Source: Endozoicomonas sp965232255 (lineage in GTDB: Bacteria > Pseudomonadota > Gammaproteobacteria > Pseudomonadales > Endozoicomonadaceae). From it: a stretch of DNA of 64,000 nucleotides. This document shows positions 15,025 to 23,964 of this stretch, one piece after another. Made by a program: the position numbers and the translations under genes. A model generated the notes under the pieces. The model saw only the letters and a program-made list of their open reading frames with translations. It searched no databases and had not been told where the DNA came from. Numbering within the stretch: the stretch's first letter is position 1; each line of letters begins with the position of its first letter. Location: NCBI GenBank assembly GCA_965232255.1, contig OZ246962.1:3348001-3412000 (forward strand). The letters run 5' to 3'.

Positions 15025-17763
15025 ATGGAAATCACCACAGAAATGCCCCACCTTACATTCAATACTGCCCGAGGAGGGAGAAAATTCTCACAACCAGAAG
15101 CACAACCGAGCTCTATACCCATTTTCACTATGGGAAGATACGATCATAGAGATCACGGACAGCCTCAGGCCTGCCCACCGCTGTCCCTTCGAAAAACCGT
15201 CATCCATCCATCAGGCGGGGGAGATCCACAACACAGTAACAGGAACCGAATGGATGAAGGGTTTAAGTCCTTAAGACGGGCCCCACGACATGCCATCAAA
15301 ATCGCCGAAGAGATATTAACTCAAGGTTCCAAACTCTCTCAGCGTGACTATCAAAATGCCAGCCTGATACGAGTGAGAGCACTCTTCCAGTTAGGTAACT
15401 TTGATCATTGTCTGCAAATATTGGAGCAGCTTCGGTCTCCATACAACAAAGGCCTGCTGATGGCAAAAGGTAGAGCGCTTCAGGCCAAAAACAGATTAAT
15501 GGACGCACTGTCTGTTTTTCAGGACCTGTATAACAATTACTCAACAACAGAGAAAGATAAAAAAATTAATGGACTGGCCCTTGGTCGGCATTACGAGATC
15601 ATGGGCGGCAGAGACAACCAGGAACGAGCGCTGAACATCTTTATCCAGCTGCGTACCCGAGCCGCCTATGGTCAGGCGGACACCCCCTGCGACGACAAAG
15701 AGATCGAACTGGCTCTTGGTCGGCATTACGAGATCATGGGCGGCAGAGACAACCAGGAACGAGCGCTGAACATCTTTATCCAGCTGCGTACCCGAGCCGC
15801 CTATGGTCAGGCGGACACCCCCTGCGACGACAAAGAGATCGAACTGGCTCTTGGTCGGCATTACGAGATCATGGGCGGCAGAGACAACCAGGAACGAGCG
15901 TTGAACATCTTTATCCAGCTGCGTACCCGAGCCGCCTATGGTCAGGCGGACACCCCCTGCGACGACAAAGAGATTGAACTGACCCTTGGGCGGCATTACG
16001 AGATCATGGGCGGCAGGGTCAACCTGAAACGGGCGCTGGACATCTTTATCCAGCTGCGTACCCGAGCCGCCTATGGTCAGGCGGACACCCCCTGCGACGA
16101 CAAGGTGATCGAACTGACCCTTGGTCGGCATTACCAGATCATGGGTGGCAGAGACAACCTGGAACGAGCGCGGGATATCTTTATCCAGCTGCGTACCGTT
16201 GCCGCCTACGGTCAGGACACTCCCTGCGACGACAAGGCGATCGAACTGGCCCTCGGCCGGCTATACCAGGTTATGGGTGGCAAAGATAACCAGAAACGGG
16301 CGCTGGACATCTTTATCCGGCTGCGTACCCTGGCCACCCATGGTCAGGCGAACACCCCCTGCGACGACAAAGAGATCGAACTGGCCCTTGGTCGGCATTA
16401 CGAAATCATGGGCGGCAGGGACAACCTGGAACGGGCGCTGAACATCTTTATCCAGCTGCGTACCCGAGCCGCCTATGGTCAGGCGGACACCCCCTGCGAC
16501 GACAAAGAGATCGAACTGACCCTTGGTCGCCATTACCAGATCATGGGCGGCAGGGACAACCTGAAACGGGCGCTGGACATCTTTATCCAGCTGCGTACCC
16601 GCGCCGCCTATGGTCAGGCGGACACCCCGTGCGACAACAAAGAGATCGAACTGACCCTTGGTCGGCATTACCAGATCATGGGCGGCAGGGACAACCTGAA
16701 ACGGGCGTTGGACATCTTTACGCAGCTGCGTACCCGAGCCGCCTATGGTCAGGCGGATACCCCTTGCGACGACAAAGAGATCGAACTGACCCTTGGTCGG
16801 CATTATGAGATCATGGGCGGCAGTGGCAACCAGGAACGGGCGCTGGACATCTATAACCAGCTGCGTACCCGAGCCACCCATGGTCAGGCGGATACCCCCT
16901 GCGACGACAAAGAGATCGAACTGACCCTTGGTCGGCATTATGAGATCATGGGCGGCAGTGGCAACCAGGAACGGGCGCTGGACATCTATAACCAGCTGCG
17001 TACCCGAGCCACCCATGGTCAGGCGGATACCCCCTGCGACGACAAAGAGATCGAACTGACCCTTGGTCGGCTATACCAGACCATGGGTGGTAGAGATAAC
17101 CAGGAACGAGCGCTGGACATCTTTATCCAGCTGCGTACCCGAGCTGCCTATGGTCAGGCGGACACCCCCTGCGACGACAAAGAGATCGAACTGTCCCTTG
17201 GTCGCCTATACCAGACCATGGGTGGTAGAGATAACCAGGAACGGGCGCGGGACATCTTTACCCGCCTGCGCACTCAGGGCAGCCGTGGCCAGGCCGACAC
17301 CTCCTGCGACGACAAGGAGATCGAACTGGCCGTTGCCGATATTTATATCGATTTAATGAACTGGCATCTGTTCGATCAAATGCAACTTGATAAAAGAGGC
17401 TTTACAGGATCAGAAGTGGACTTGTGTATCAGTATTCGTTACTTTCACGAATGCATTTCTGGTACAGAGGGTGATATGTCAGAGCATTTGTCCAAAGCTA
17501 TTCAATATGCCTGCAATGCAATAGAGGAAAGTCAGTATCTGGATGCTTCACCGTTTAGTCAGTTAGGACACTGCGTTCGTATCGCAGCTTCACTACCGTC
17601 CGATCAAATACCGGCTAGCCTGACCAGGGACGAATTGATCCCCCTTTTTTCTTCATTTTTTAATGAAGCCAATAAGCTGAATCCGAAAAGGCAGGAATTA
17701 CCTAAGAGTGAAGTTTGGAGAAAAAAAGAGCAGAGTTTTTTAACAGGGCTCCCGTCGAGATAA
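15025..17763 (+). CDS. TPR-like repeat protein, copy B (13 repeats)
   Basis: A 912-residue paralogue of the gene at 11578, about 90% identical outside the repeats. It has the same layout: low-complexity N-terminus, two degenerate TPRs, 13 units of 45 residues, and the shared C-terminal domain ending NPKRQELPKSEVWRKK. One unit (about 16210) lacks a residue. The N-terminus differs: relative to copy A there is one extra base near 15078, so the reading frame that begins MDNP in copy A ends at 15149 here, and this frame opens at the ATG 15025 instead. That ATG has no good ribosome binding site. Either copy A or copy B therefore carries a frameshift near its start. Confidence 0.8.
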   Translation: MEITTEMPHLTFNTARGGRKFSQPEAQPSSIPIFTMGRYDHRDHGQPQACPPLSLRKTVIHPSGGGDPQHSNRNRMDEGFKSLRRAPRHAIKIAEEILTQGSKLSQRDYQNASLIRVRALFQLGNFDHCLQILEQLRSPYNKGLLMAKGRALQAKNRLMDALSVFQDLYNNYSTTEKDKKINGLALGRHYEIMGGRDNQERALNIFIQLRTRAAYGQADTPCDDKEIELALGRHYEIMGGRDNQERALNIFIQLRTRAAYGQADTPCDDKEIELALGRHYEIMGGRDNQERALNIFIQLRTRAAYGQADTPCDDKEIELTLGRHYEIMGGRVNLKRALDIFIQLRTRAAYGQADTPCDDKVIELTLGRHYQIMGGRDNLERARDIFIQLRTVAAYGQDTPCDDKAIELALGRLYQVMGGKDNQKRALDIFIRLRTLATHGQANTPCDDKEIELALGRHYEIMGGRDNLERALNIFIQLRTRAAYGQADTPCDDKEIELTLGRHYQIMGGRDNLKRALDIFIQLRTRAAYGQADTPCDNKEIELTLGRHYQIMGGRDNLKRALDIFTQLRTRAAYGQADTPCDDKEIELTLGRHYEIMGGSGNQERALDIYNQLRTRATHGQADTPCDDKEIELTLGRHYEIMGGSGNQERALDIYNQLRTRATHGQADTPCDDKEIELTLGRLYQTMGGRDNQERALDIFIQLRTRAAYGQADTPCDDKEIELSLGRLYQTMGGRDNQERARDIFTRLRTQGSRGQADTSCDDKEIELAVADIYIDLMNWHLFDQMQLDKRGFTGSEVDLCISIRYFHECISGTEGDMSEHLSKAIQYACNAIEESQYLDASPFSQLGHCVRIAASLPSDQIPASLTRDELIPLFSSFFNEANKLNPKRQELPKSEVWRKKEQSFLTGLPSR
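15580..17335 (+). repeat. 135-bp tandem repeat array in copy B
   Basis: Thirteen 135-bp units (one 132 bp). Units 1-3 are virtually identical at DNA level, and units 10 and 11 (around 16790-17060) are identical to each other. These are local duplications inside the array, distinct from the expansion pattern of copy A. Confidence 0.95.
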
Positions 17764-18005
17764 CCTACTGCACTCTGTAGGCGCCCTTTAAACACATTGA
17801 CTATTCATCGTTCGTTTGGGTAATCCTGAATCCCACAAGGAGTCTATTACTCGCAGCCCATCATTAATTAGCTCAATTAAATCTCACCGAATCAGGCAAT
17901 CAAAAGAAAATAAAATTGATAAGCCAGCATCGTTTGATGAATAAAATTTCCGAATTACAAAGTCAGCTGTGTAATTTTCTTGATTCAATTAATTGAATAA
18001 GTAAC

Positions 18006-18058
18006 GATCTGATCTGACGGTACAGACGACGATGTGCCGGAAAGTATCAGATCAGATC
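18006..18058. repeat. Long inverted repeat downstream of the TPR genes
   Basis: GATCTGATCTGA (18006-18017) pairs perfectly with TCAGATCAGATC (18047-18058); the intervening 29 bases can pair further (CGGTACA/TGTGCCG). It lies between the TPR copy B gene and the convergent gene at 18146. It could be a bidirectional terminator without a strong U-tract, or a binding site. No gene lies in 17764-18145. Confidence 0.6.
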
Positions 18059-18145
18059 TTGGTTACTACATCTCAACTCAACCAATTCTATCTATTCGCC
18101 CAGTTGCCTATCGACCAGTGTTCAGGAAGTGTCCTGAAATACAAG

Positions 18146-19294
18146 TCAACTCTCTTTGAGCGCCAACTTAGTTAAATTGGTTGATAATTCATCTTCCCGC
18201 GCCGGACTTAAAGGATTGAGTGCTAATGCTGTTTGCCCTAAGTCTTGTTGCTCTTCATCGTTCAATTCCCTAATGGATGCTCCTGCTTTAGCAGTGGTGG
18301 TGGGATGGGTCATCCGTTCCCTAATGTTTTCAATAAATGCGTTAATGGTTCTGTACTGTTGAAAACTGCTTGTTGCTGTGGATGATTGTTCACTAAAGTC
18401 AGCCTGATACTTCCAGCCACTCCCCCGAACCTCAAGAGAAGCCCGAACCTGAACCGATGGTATACTACTTTCGGCTCCTGTCCTGTCTGCCTTGGCTGCG
18501 CCCGCAGATTGAGGCAGCCATGGAGGGTTAGCTCCTGTGGCTGTGGACGCAGGAGTTTCACCGGCCTTCTGTGCACTAAACTCATTAGTGATTGCTTTTT
18601 TCAGGCGATCAATCAACTCCACCTGTCTTGAAATCATTTCGATTTTTTTGTCATCCCCTAACAACGGCGTATTGCCTTCCCGGAGTCCCGGGAAATTAAG
18701 AGCGATGAATTTCTTACAACACCCCTGGAGTAACAGGGCTTGTCTGTTGATCCCCCACTCCTGCTTCAACCGATTCGATGCCAGGGTATTCTTTTTACTT
18801 GGGTTCCTTGGTGCATAGGCCTCACCATTGTTCAGTAGCTGCTGATGATCAATAAGCTGCTCACGCCATCGGGTCAGCAAATGCAACAGATGTCGTGTGT
18901 GCTCAGGATATATAGAATAGGTTGAGGCAAGATTATCCGCTCGCTTAAACAAGCGTTTCAGGATTTCCTCTGATCTGCGTAATTCATTGGTGACCCTTTC
19001 CCTGACTCGTTCCGGATGGGTCTCACAATGGATGTTGGTACGCCTGACATAAGGCACGTACCTGCTCGCCAGTCGATGGCGTAAATCCGTGGGGGGGGAA
19101 TACCTGCCGCCACCTCCAACCCGGAAGTGGGGCTCATCAAACGACAATCTTCTGCGAACTGATTTGCCAAACCGGCTTGCCTGTCCGGGTTCACTCTCAA
19201 CAGCCGCTCTGCCAGCGCCGGACGTTGAAGCACTAGTGCTGGTTACCATAGGAGTGTCCGGAGGCTTCGCCAAGGTGAATGATGCACCAAACAT
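18146..19294 (-). CDS. Hypothetical protein, possible secreted effector
   Basis: A 382-residue protein I do not recognise. The first 60 residues are rich in Ser, Thr, Ala and Pro and probably disordered, as in many T3SS secretion signals. Residues about 95-150 are basic and helical (ERVRERVTNELRRSEEILKRLFKRAD), followed by a further helical block up to 240 and a Ser/Thr-rich linker. No signal peptide or membrane segment is present. The ATG at 19294 has a weak GGGGAT upstream. It lies convergent to the TPR genes and downstream of the START-domain gene on the same strand. The effector idea rests only on composition and neighbourhood. Confidence 0.6.
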   Translation of the reverse strand: MFGASFTLAKPPDTPMVTSTSASTSGAGRAAVESEPGQASRFGKSVRRRLSFDEPHFRVGGGGRYSPPTDLRHRLASRYVPYVRRTNIHCETHPERVRERVTNELRRSEEILKRLFKRADNLASTYSIYPEHTRHLLHLLTRWREQLIDHQQLLNNGEAYAPRNPSKKNTLASNRLKQEWGINRQALLLQGCCKKFIALNFPGLREGNTPLLGDDKKIEMISRQVELIDRLKKAITNEFSAQKAGETPASTATGANPPWLPQSAGAAKADRTGAESSIPSVQVRASLEVRGSGWKYQADFSEQSSTATSSFQQYRTINAFIENIRERMTHPTTTAKAGASIRELNDEEQQDLGQTALALNPLSPAREDELSTNLTKLALKES

Positions 19295-19499
19295 TGTCTA
19301 TCCCCAGCCCCCATGATGAAATACGCTCGATTTATCCGTCAGCCTGATTGCTATGATTGGTCAGCTGGAAACCAGCGTAGCTGGACTTAGCTGTTTTTCC
19401 AGCAAATCAACGGTCCGATGCCGCTATCCTTAATGGATTGGGCAGCTACACCGTGTGCGCTATTGACGTAGTGCCAGAATCAATTTATCAACTGAGAAT

Positions 19500-19552
19500 A
19501 TGAGTGTCCTTTTTCTCTCTTTTTTCTTCTTCCCTTTTTCTTCCTCCCTTGG
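19500..19552 (+). repeat. Solo right-end trace of the RAYT element
   Basis: ATGAGTGTCCTTTTTCTC followed by a long T/C-rich tract matches the right ends at 11093 and 11249. No transposase is attached. The tract runs to the 3' end of the START-domain gene. Confidence 0.5.
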
Positions 19553-19556
19553 TCAG

Positions 19557-20687
19557 TCAAGCGCTATTCAGATTTTCTTTAGAAGCGGCGTCCCAGGCAA
19601 CTTTAGGCGTGCGCCAGGCAGGTTTTATGTCAGGACCATACTGGCTGTCTGACCAATCTGCATACTTTAGAGCGCAGTCGTGCAGGTTAGCCATTATTGT
19701 GGGAGTAAAGCTACCCATGAAGTTATTCACCAGCCATGCAGGAATGTAACCCTTTGGGTCGGAGTGCGAAATGAAGATTAATTTCGTCCCGCCAGAAGGG
19801 ATTGGTTTCATATAATACCCAGTCAGAATAGAGTGGGCACGTTCAAACCCTTTCTGCTCAGGACAGTCAGCATGGGTCACACTGTGATTCATGATGATGT
19901 ACTCACCGTTGGTGAACTCCATCCAGGAACGCATATTGCAAAAATCACGATTTGCGATCATCCAGTGAGGCTTCGCTGCGTAGTATCCTATATCATTGCG
20001 TGCATCCAGCTGGCAGATGTTGTACCCGGCGATCATCTTGTCGTCCCATACTTTCCGGTAGTTAGCATCATGCAAACAGTTGAATAGCGTCTCAGGATGA
20101 ATATCATCCCATTCGATATGGGTTCGAACAATGTTGAACCCAGTGCCTTTCTCACCGGGCTTTAACGCCTCTGGCCTCAACTCCACTAGCAGCTTCTTAT
20201 TCTTGTCGTTGTGCACGATCCCCCATTTATCATCCTGACTTTCGGCGAAATCACGCAGCTTAATAAAGTCAGGCAGCTGCATCAGCCTGTACTTCTGCCC
20301 TTTTGATTCAACAATGACAGGACCCAGCGGGCGCACTGTGTCGTTATCACATAGAGAACTTGTACCATCAACAAGCTGTCCTATGGGATGATTGGCATGC
20401 AATATATCATCATCAATATCATCATTGCCGGAACTTGGTGCCATTATGGAATCCATGTCCTGACCAACACCCAACGTTTTCCTGTCTCCCAATGATTTCT
20501 CAGAAACGACGGATTGTTCTTGCAAAAAGGCCTGTTGTGGCAAGGCGAGGTTGGAATGAGCTGTATTCTCTTGGGCAGAGACTGAATTACTGCGCCACGA
20601 TCGGGAAACATCTTGTCGTTGGAAGCTGAAATTATTACTTGCTCCACGGCCTCCATCATATTGGGAAAAATCTTGATAATCACGCAT
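19557..20687 (-). CDS. START-domain lipid-transfer protein, STARD10-like
   Basis: A 376-residue protein. The N-terminal 120 residues are polar and disordered. Residues about 141-345 form a START domain of the PCTP/STARD10 group: the order LRDFAESQDDKW, ETLFNCLHDANYRKVWDD, IGYYAAKP, NRDFCNMRSW, YIIMNHSVTH, then DPKGYIPAWLVNNF follows animal STARD10 closely. START domains bind one lipid (phosphatidylcholine or phosphatidylethanolamine in this group) in a hydrophobic cavity. No signal peptide is seen. Bacterial START proteins exist, but this one looks much nearer to animal proteins. That makes gene transfer from a host, and delivery into host cells by the T3SS at 48 kb, plausible but unproven. 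It stands alone, divergent from nothing obvious, with only a weak ribosome binding site. Confidence 0.85.
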   Translation of the reverse strand: MRDYQDFSQYDGGRGASNNFSFQRQDVSRSWRSNSVSAQENTAHSNLALPQQAFLQEQSVVSEKSLGDRKTLGVGQDMDSIMAPSSGNDDIDDDILHANHPIGQLVDGTSSLCDNDTVRPLGPVIVESKGQKYRLMQLPDFIKLRDFAESQDDKWGIVHNDKNKKLLVELRPEALKPGEKGTGFNIVRTHIEWDDIHPETLFNCLHDANYRKVWDDKMIAGYNICQLDARNDIGYYAAKPHWMIANRDFCNMRSWMEFTNGEYIIMNHSVTHADCPEQKGFERAHSILTGYYMKPIPSGGTKLIFISHSDPKGYIPAWLVNNFMGSFTPTIMANLHDCALKYADWSDSQYGPDIKPAWRTPKVAWDAASKENLNSA

Positions 20688-20756
20688 TGAGTAAACCAGT
20701 ATTCATAACCGTTTCACTTTCACACAGCAATCATCGCTGTACTGCCTATGTTAACC

Positions 20757-21395
20757 TCAAGACTCAAAGATGGCCTTGAGCCGTGAACGGGCTGACGAGC
20801 CATTATCAGGGTCAATCCCCTGGGCTACCATAGCAGCTCTTTGTTGCTGACGGGCCAACTCTTCAGCACGACGGCTGGCTTCTTTACGACGGCCGTCTTC
20901 AATACCGACGTGAATGGCGGCTTCCAGGTCTTCCCCGTCCAGCACCCGATTGCACAGAATTTCATAGTTGCGCTCAAACACCGGGAAAACGATGCGCTGC
21001 TCCTGGGAACGCAACATGGTCCAGCCGGTTTCTCGCGCCGCCAGATAAACGGCAATGTGCGACCAGGCATGATCCCGGGTCTGCACTGGCGCATAGCAGG
21101 CTTCGTAGTAGGCCTGCAAAGGTTCTTTCAGGCCCACCTCGTCGTAACGCAGCTTGCACAGTTTGCGAATATCACCAAGATCCGGAAAGAAGTGGGAGGT
21201 GCTCAAGGCTTTTTTGGTCGCCACAAATATACGACGAGGTGAGTATTTTTGCAGGGCGCTGATCCAGACACGTTTGGCCCGCGCCTCCTCTTCCGCCGTG
21301 GCAAAGGCACGCTTGAATTTGAGCGGATAAGCATTTTCAAGGAGCATAAAGACCGCGTTCATGGTGTCGGCATACTCAGCACTCACGGACGACAT
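20757..21395 (-). CDS. Lambda P-like helicase-loader protein
   Basis: A 212-residue protein. Its N-terminal 90 residues (VFMLLENAYPLKFKRAF, then a charged stretch, KRVWISALQKY, and FFPDLGDIRKLC) fit the phage lambda replication protein P/helicase-loader pattern: a helical domain with a conserved Trp followed by a P-x-L/x-F-x-x-C helix. The C-terminus is a charged helix ending SSARSRLKAIFES. I place the start at the ATG 21395, because the longer frame to 21695 overlaps the DnaT-like gene in another frame. It begins 28 bases after that gene ends, so the two form an operon and may act together to load DnaB. Whether this is a chromosomal or phage-derived pair is not resolved. Confidence 0.65.
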   Translation of the reverse strand: MSSVSAEYADTMNAVFMLLENAYPLKFKRAFATAEEEARAKRVWISALQKYSPRRIFVATKKALSTSHFFPDLGDIRKLCKLRYDEVGLKEPLQAYYEACYAPVQTRDHAWSHIAVYLAARETGWTMLRSQEQRIVFPVFERNYEILCNRVLDGEDLEAAIHVGIEDGRRKEASRRAEELARQQQRAAMVAQGIDPDNGSSARSRLKAIFES

Positions 21396-21423
21396 GGTCT
21401 TTTCATTGCCGTCAAGATCTTGC

Positions 21424-21963
21424 CTAATCCCAGTCACCGTCAAGCTGGAGGCCTTCGGCCCAGCTTCGGTCTGTAAGTTTCTCAACTGTTGAACGAGGTG
21501 TTCTCTGCCCTGCTTCACTTTGATTACGCTTCCACTGGTAAATGACATGGGACTTGAACCTGTTTTGCCAGGCTTTGCGGGCTTCCCCGGTCTCATGCCA
21601 ATAAAGTTTGAAATCGACCAACGCCGTGGCGATAAACTCCAGCGGTACGCCCTGATGTACCTGCAGGAATTCCAGAATCTCTCGCGATGGCGCAAAGTCT
21701 TCCGGTAATGGTTTCATCCGGGCACCTTCAGACATCGCCTGCTGTGTTTCGTCCGCAGCAAACGCCGAATGCTCAGCCTGGGCACTCTGCTCAACTTGCC
21801 AGGGTAATGCGCCGGCATTAAGCCGACGAATATATTCTTTGTTCTCGTCAGTCATGTAATCAACAATACCCGCCTTACCAACCTTCCCGATTCTGGTCCA
21901 TATCGCACAATCGTACTTATTACCACCAACAACGCGTTGGCAAATGGCTATATAGTACTTCAT
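21424..21963 (-). CDS. DnaT-like single-strand DNA-binding protein
   Basis: A 179-residue protein whose C-terminal half carries the DnaT DNA-binding domain signature: PSREILEFLQVHQGVPLEFI followed by ALVDFKLYW, then AWQNRFKSHVIYQWKR. DnaT binds ssDNA and helps hand DnaC/DnaB to the restart primosome. The N-terminal half is divergent. The ATG at 21963 is chosen because the longer reading to 22095 lacks any ribosome binding site; a start at 21855 is also possible. It is followed closely by the lambda P-like gene. Confidence 0.7.
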   Translation of the reverse strand: MKYYIAICQRVVGGNKYDCAIWTRIGKVGKAGIVDYMTDENKEYIRRLNAGALPWQVEQSAQAEHSAFAADETQQAMSEGARMKPLPEDFAPSREILEFLQVHQGVPLEFIATALVDFKLYWHETGEARKAWQNRFKSHVIYQWKRNQSEAGQRTPRSTVEKLTDRSWAEGLQLDGDWD

Positions 21964-22316
21964 TGTCGTCGGCCAAAACCAATGAGTTTGCGACCTTATT
22001 CTCTGTCTGACAATGCGTATAAGGCACCAATGACTCTCATGCCGCTGTGCACAAACTTGATATTTTAACGGTGGCGGTGAACAAACATAAATCACATTTC
22101 ACTCTTAGAAGCGCATTTTTGTCGCCAAAACACAGTAAAAATGTGTCAGCTGATTACAAAATGAACTTAAAGACAGGCGCGCCCCGCCTCCACAACCACG
22201 TTCGGAACCATGACCACAACCGATGGGAAAATGTCGATAAATTACCGATTCAGGAAACTTTCTTCAATACTCAATGATCTGATGAAGACGCCTATTTCGT
22301 CATCAGGAGAGTCAGA
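21964..22316. other. Intergenic, divergent promoters expected
   Basis: 353 bases between the minus-strand dnaT-like gene and the plus-strand Ser/Thr-rich gene. Both promoters should lie here. A clear ribosome binding site (CAGGAGAG) precedes 22317. No RNA gene or repeat was recognised. Confidence 0.5.
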
Positions 22317-23840
22317 ATGAGTGACCCAATTTCCTCGCGCTGCAGGCCACTAAGTGACACCTTTATTCCTACTGCCGCAACTCAGCCCCCGGTACCCCAC
22401 GGCCAATTCCAGCAATTTACTGCCCAGCCACTGCTCAGTGCCAGCCAGCAGATGCTCACCGCTGCGTCACCAAACGACAATGGTGAGCAAAGTCGTTTAC
22501 GGGAGCGAAGCGTCAGGCCCTCTATCAAGGATGACTTTATGTCTGACCAGAAGAGCAGGATCAAGACCTCAACAGAACGCCTGAAGGCGAGTCAGCGTCT
22601 ACTGGAAGCTCACAGAAGCCGCTTTCTCGCCTTGACCATTGGGGGCGCCGGTGAGCGGCCCACCCAAAAGACAACCGTAGCCAGCCCCAGTGAGTCCGTG
22701 CCGGATACCAACATACCGGACCATAAACAGCCGGAATCAAGCATCCAAACCGTTTCGGGCGATGAGGTGACAACTGCTCCGCAACAGGCGGAACAGACCA
22801 TGGCTGCCGCTGTACAAGACGTGCCGGTCAGCCTTGGCGCAGCAAGCTTGAGCCAGCAAGCTATACACGACAGCAAGCAGCTAGCATCCAGCACCACAAG
22901 CCAAACTGAGTCGGTTAGCGATGACACAGCTGCACTGCAACAGACAGCACAGACTACGACTTCCGCTGAACAGCTCAGGTCGGAGGAGCTGGCCGAAGCA
23001 GACGTGAGCCAGAAAACAAACGACACTGGGCAGAAAGTAGATGGGCAGAAAGGGGACACCCTGAATGACGGAATCATTAAAGTTAGCGCCCAAGTGCGCA
23101 GCGATGACAACGTATCGGATACCAAATTAGCCACCACTTCAGTCACTACAAAGACCGTCACTGCCGCGACGACCGCTCACGATTCTACTGAGACAACATC
23201 GGCGGTCGATGCTAACCCATCGCTCGAGAGCCTACCCAGGCAAGACGAGGCAGCCTCTGCTGCGGCACTTGATGACTTGCCAAGAACCGGGTCCCAGACC
23301 AGTATCGCCACGGCCGATCAAGGCTCTGTCAGCTCTGAGGAATCGGTGGATTATCGGATGACCACCACCATTGGTGACTCGGACGCCCCTGCATCGACCG
23401 TGCGCTCTCGCCAGGTGGCCATATTCTACGGCGACAAGAACAAGGTTTATTGCCAGGTTGCCATGGCAGATGGCTCCGGCTTGGACAAGCTGGAGGATCG
23501 GGTCGCTGCTGAAATCGACAATTTCCGCAAGGACAAAAAACGCAAGGCCAAAAACAGAAAAATGACCGTGGAAGTCAGTTCCCGCTACAAACGAGGCTGG
23601 GAAGAGAAATCACCCATATACATTTCCCATGTGGAGTTGGCACCCCAAGGATTGGTTAAGCGGCAACCGCGCACACCGGCAGCAGAAATAGCCAGGGAAA
23701 TTACCGGGATACTTGAAAGCAAGGAAAAGGAAAAGGACGCCGCTGATCAGCCTGTCGGGAAGCAAATCAGAAGCAGTGAGACCAGGGACGATCTGACCAA
23801 GGATGATCAACCCGAAGAGGGCAAAGCCAAGGTCGATTAG
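22317..23840 (+). CDS. Ser/Thr/Gln-rich disordered protein, possible effector
   Basis: A 507-residue protein, mostly low complexity. Residues 1-350 are rich in Ser, Thr, Ala, Gln and Asp, with no hydrophobic core and many TT, SS and QQ runs. Residues about 365-460 look folded and basic (RQVAIFYGDKNKVYCQVAM, then a Lys/Arg-rich stretch and YISHVELAPQG), and the tail is charged. The start ATG has a good ribosome binding site. No signal peptide or membrane segment is seen. Long disordered N-termini are typical of T3SS substrates, which fits but does not show secretion. The family is not recognised. Confidence 0.65.
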   Translation: MSDPISSRCRPLSDTFIPTAATQPPVPHGQFQQFTAQPLLSASQQMLTAASPNDNGEQSRLRERSVRPSIKDDFMSDQKSRIKTSTERLKASQRLLEAHRSRFLALTIGGAGERPTQKTTVASPSESVPDTNIPDHKQPESSIQTVSGDEVTTAPQQAEQTMAAAVQDVPVSLGAASLSQQAIHDSKQLASSTTSQTESVSDDTAALQQTAQTTTSAEQLRSEELAEADVSQKTNDTGQKVDGQKGDTLNDGIIKVSAQVRSDDNVSDTKLATTSVTTKTVTAATTAHDSTETTSAVDANPSLESLPRQDEAASAAALDDLPRTGSQTSIATADQGSVSSEESVDYRMTTTIGDSDAPASTVRSRQVAIFYGDKNKVYCQVAMADGSGLDKLEDRVAAEIDNFRKDKKRKAKNRKMTVEVSSRYKRGWEEKSPIYISHVELAPQGLVKRQPRTPAAEIAREITGILESKEKEKDAADQPVGKQIRSSETRDDLTKDDQPEEGKAKVD

Positions 23841-23885
23841 CTATTGGCGATACCCCGGCAATCCTCTGGCACGACTGGAGGGCAA

Positions 23886-23915
23886 TTAGGTATTCGGGCA
23901 GACAGTTTGTATAAT
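23886..23915 (+). promoter_or_regulatory. Probable metG promoter
   Basis: TATAAT at 23910-23915 with a weak TTAGGT at 23886-23891, 18 bases apart. Transcription would begin near 23922. That rules out the upstream in-frame start at 23914 and supports the start at 23965. Confidence 0.5.
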
Positions 23916-23964
23916 GGCGAATTCCTGTTTTTCCCTCCACCGCCTAACAGCAAGACTAAATCGA

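Noticed and set aside
15541..17016. Long minus-strand and frame +2/+3 open frames in the TPR genes
   Set aside because: They are shadows of the repeated codons in the real frame; the repeat length, a multiple of three, keeps them open.
11578..17335. Regular repeats that might be taken for a CRISPR array
   Set aside because: The period is 135 bp with no variable spacers, every unit is in frame, and the encoded 45-residue helices are conserved. They are protein repeats.
23914..23964. Longer N-terminus for metG
   Set aside because: It would begin inside the likely -10 box and is absent from the family.
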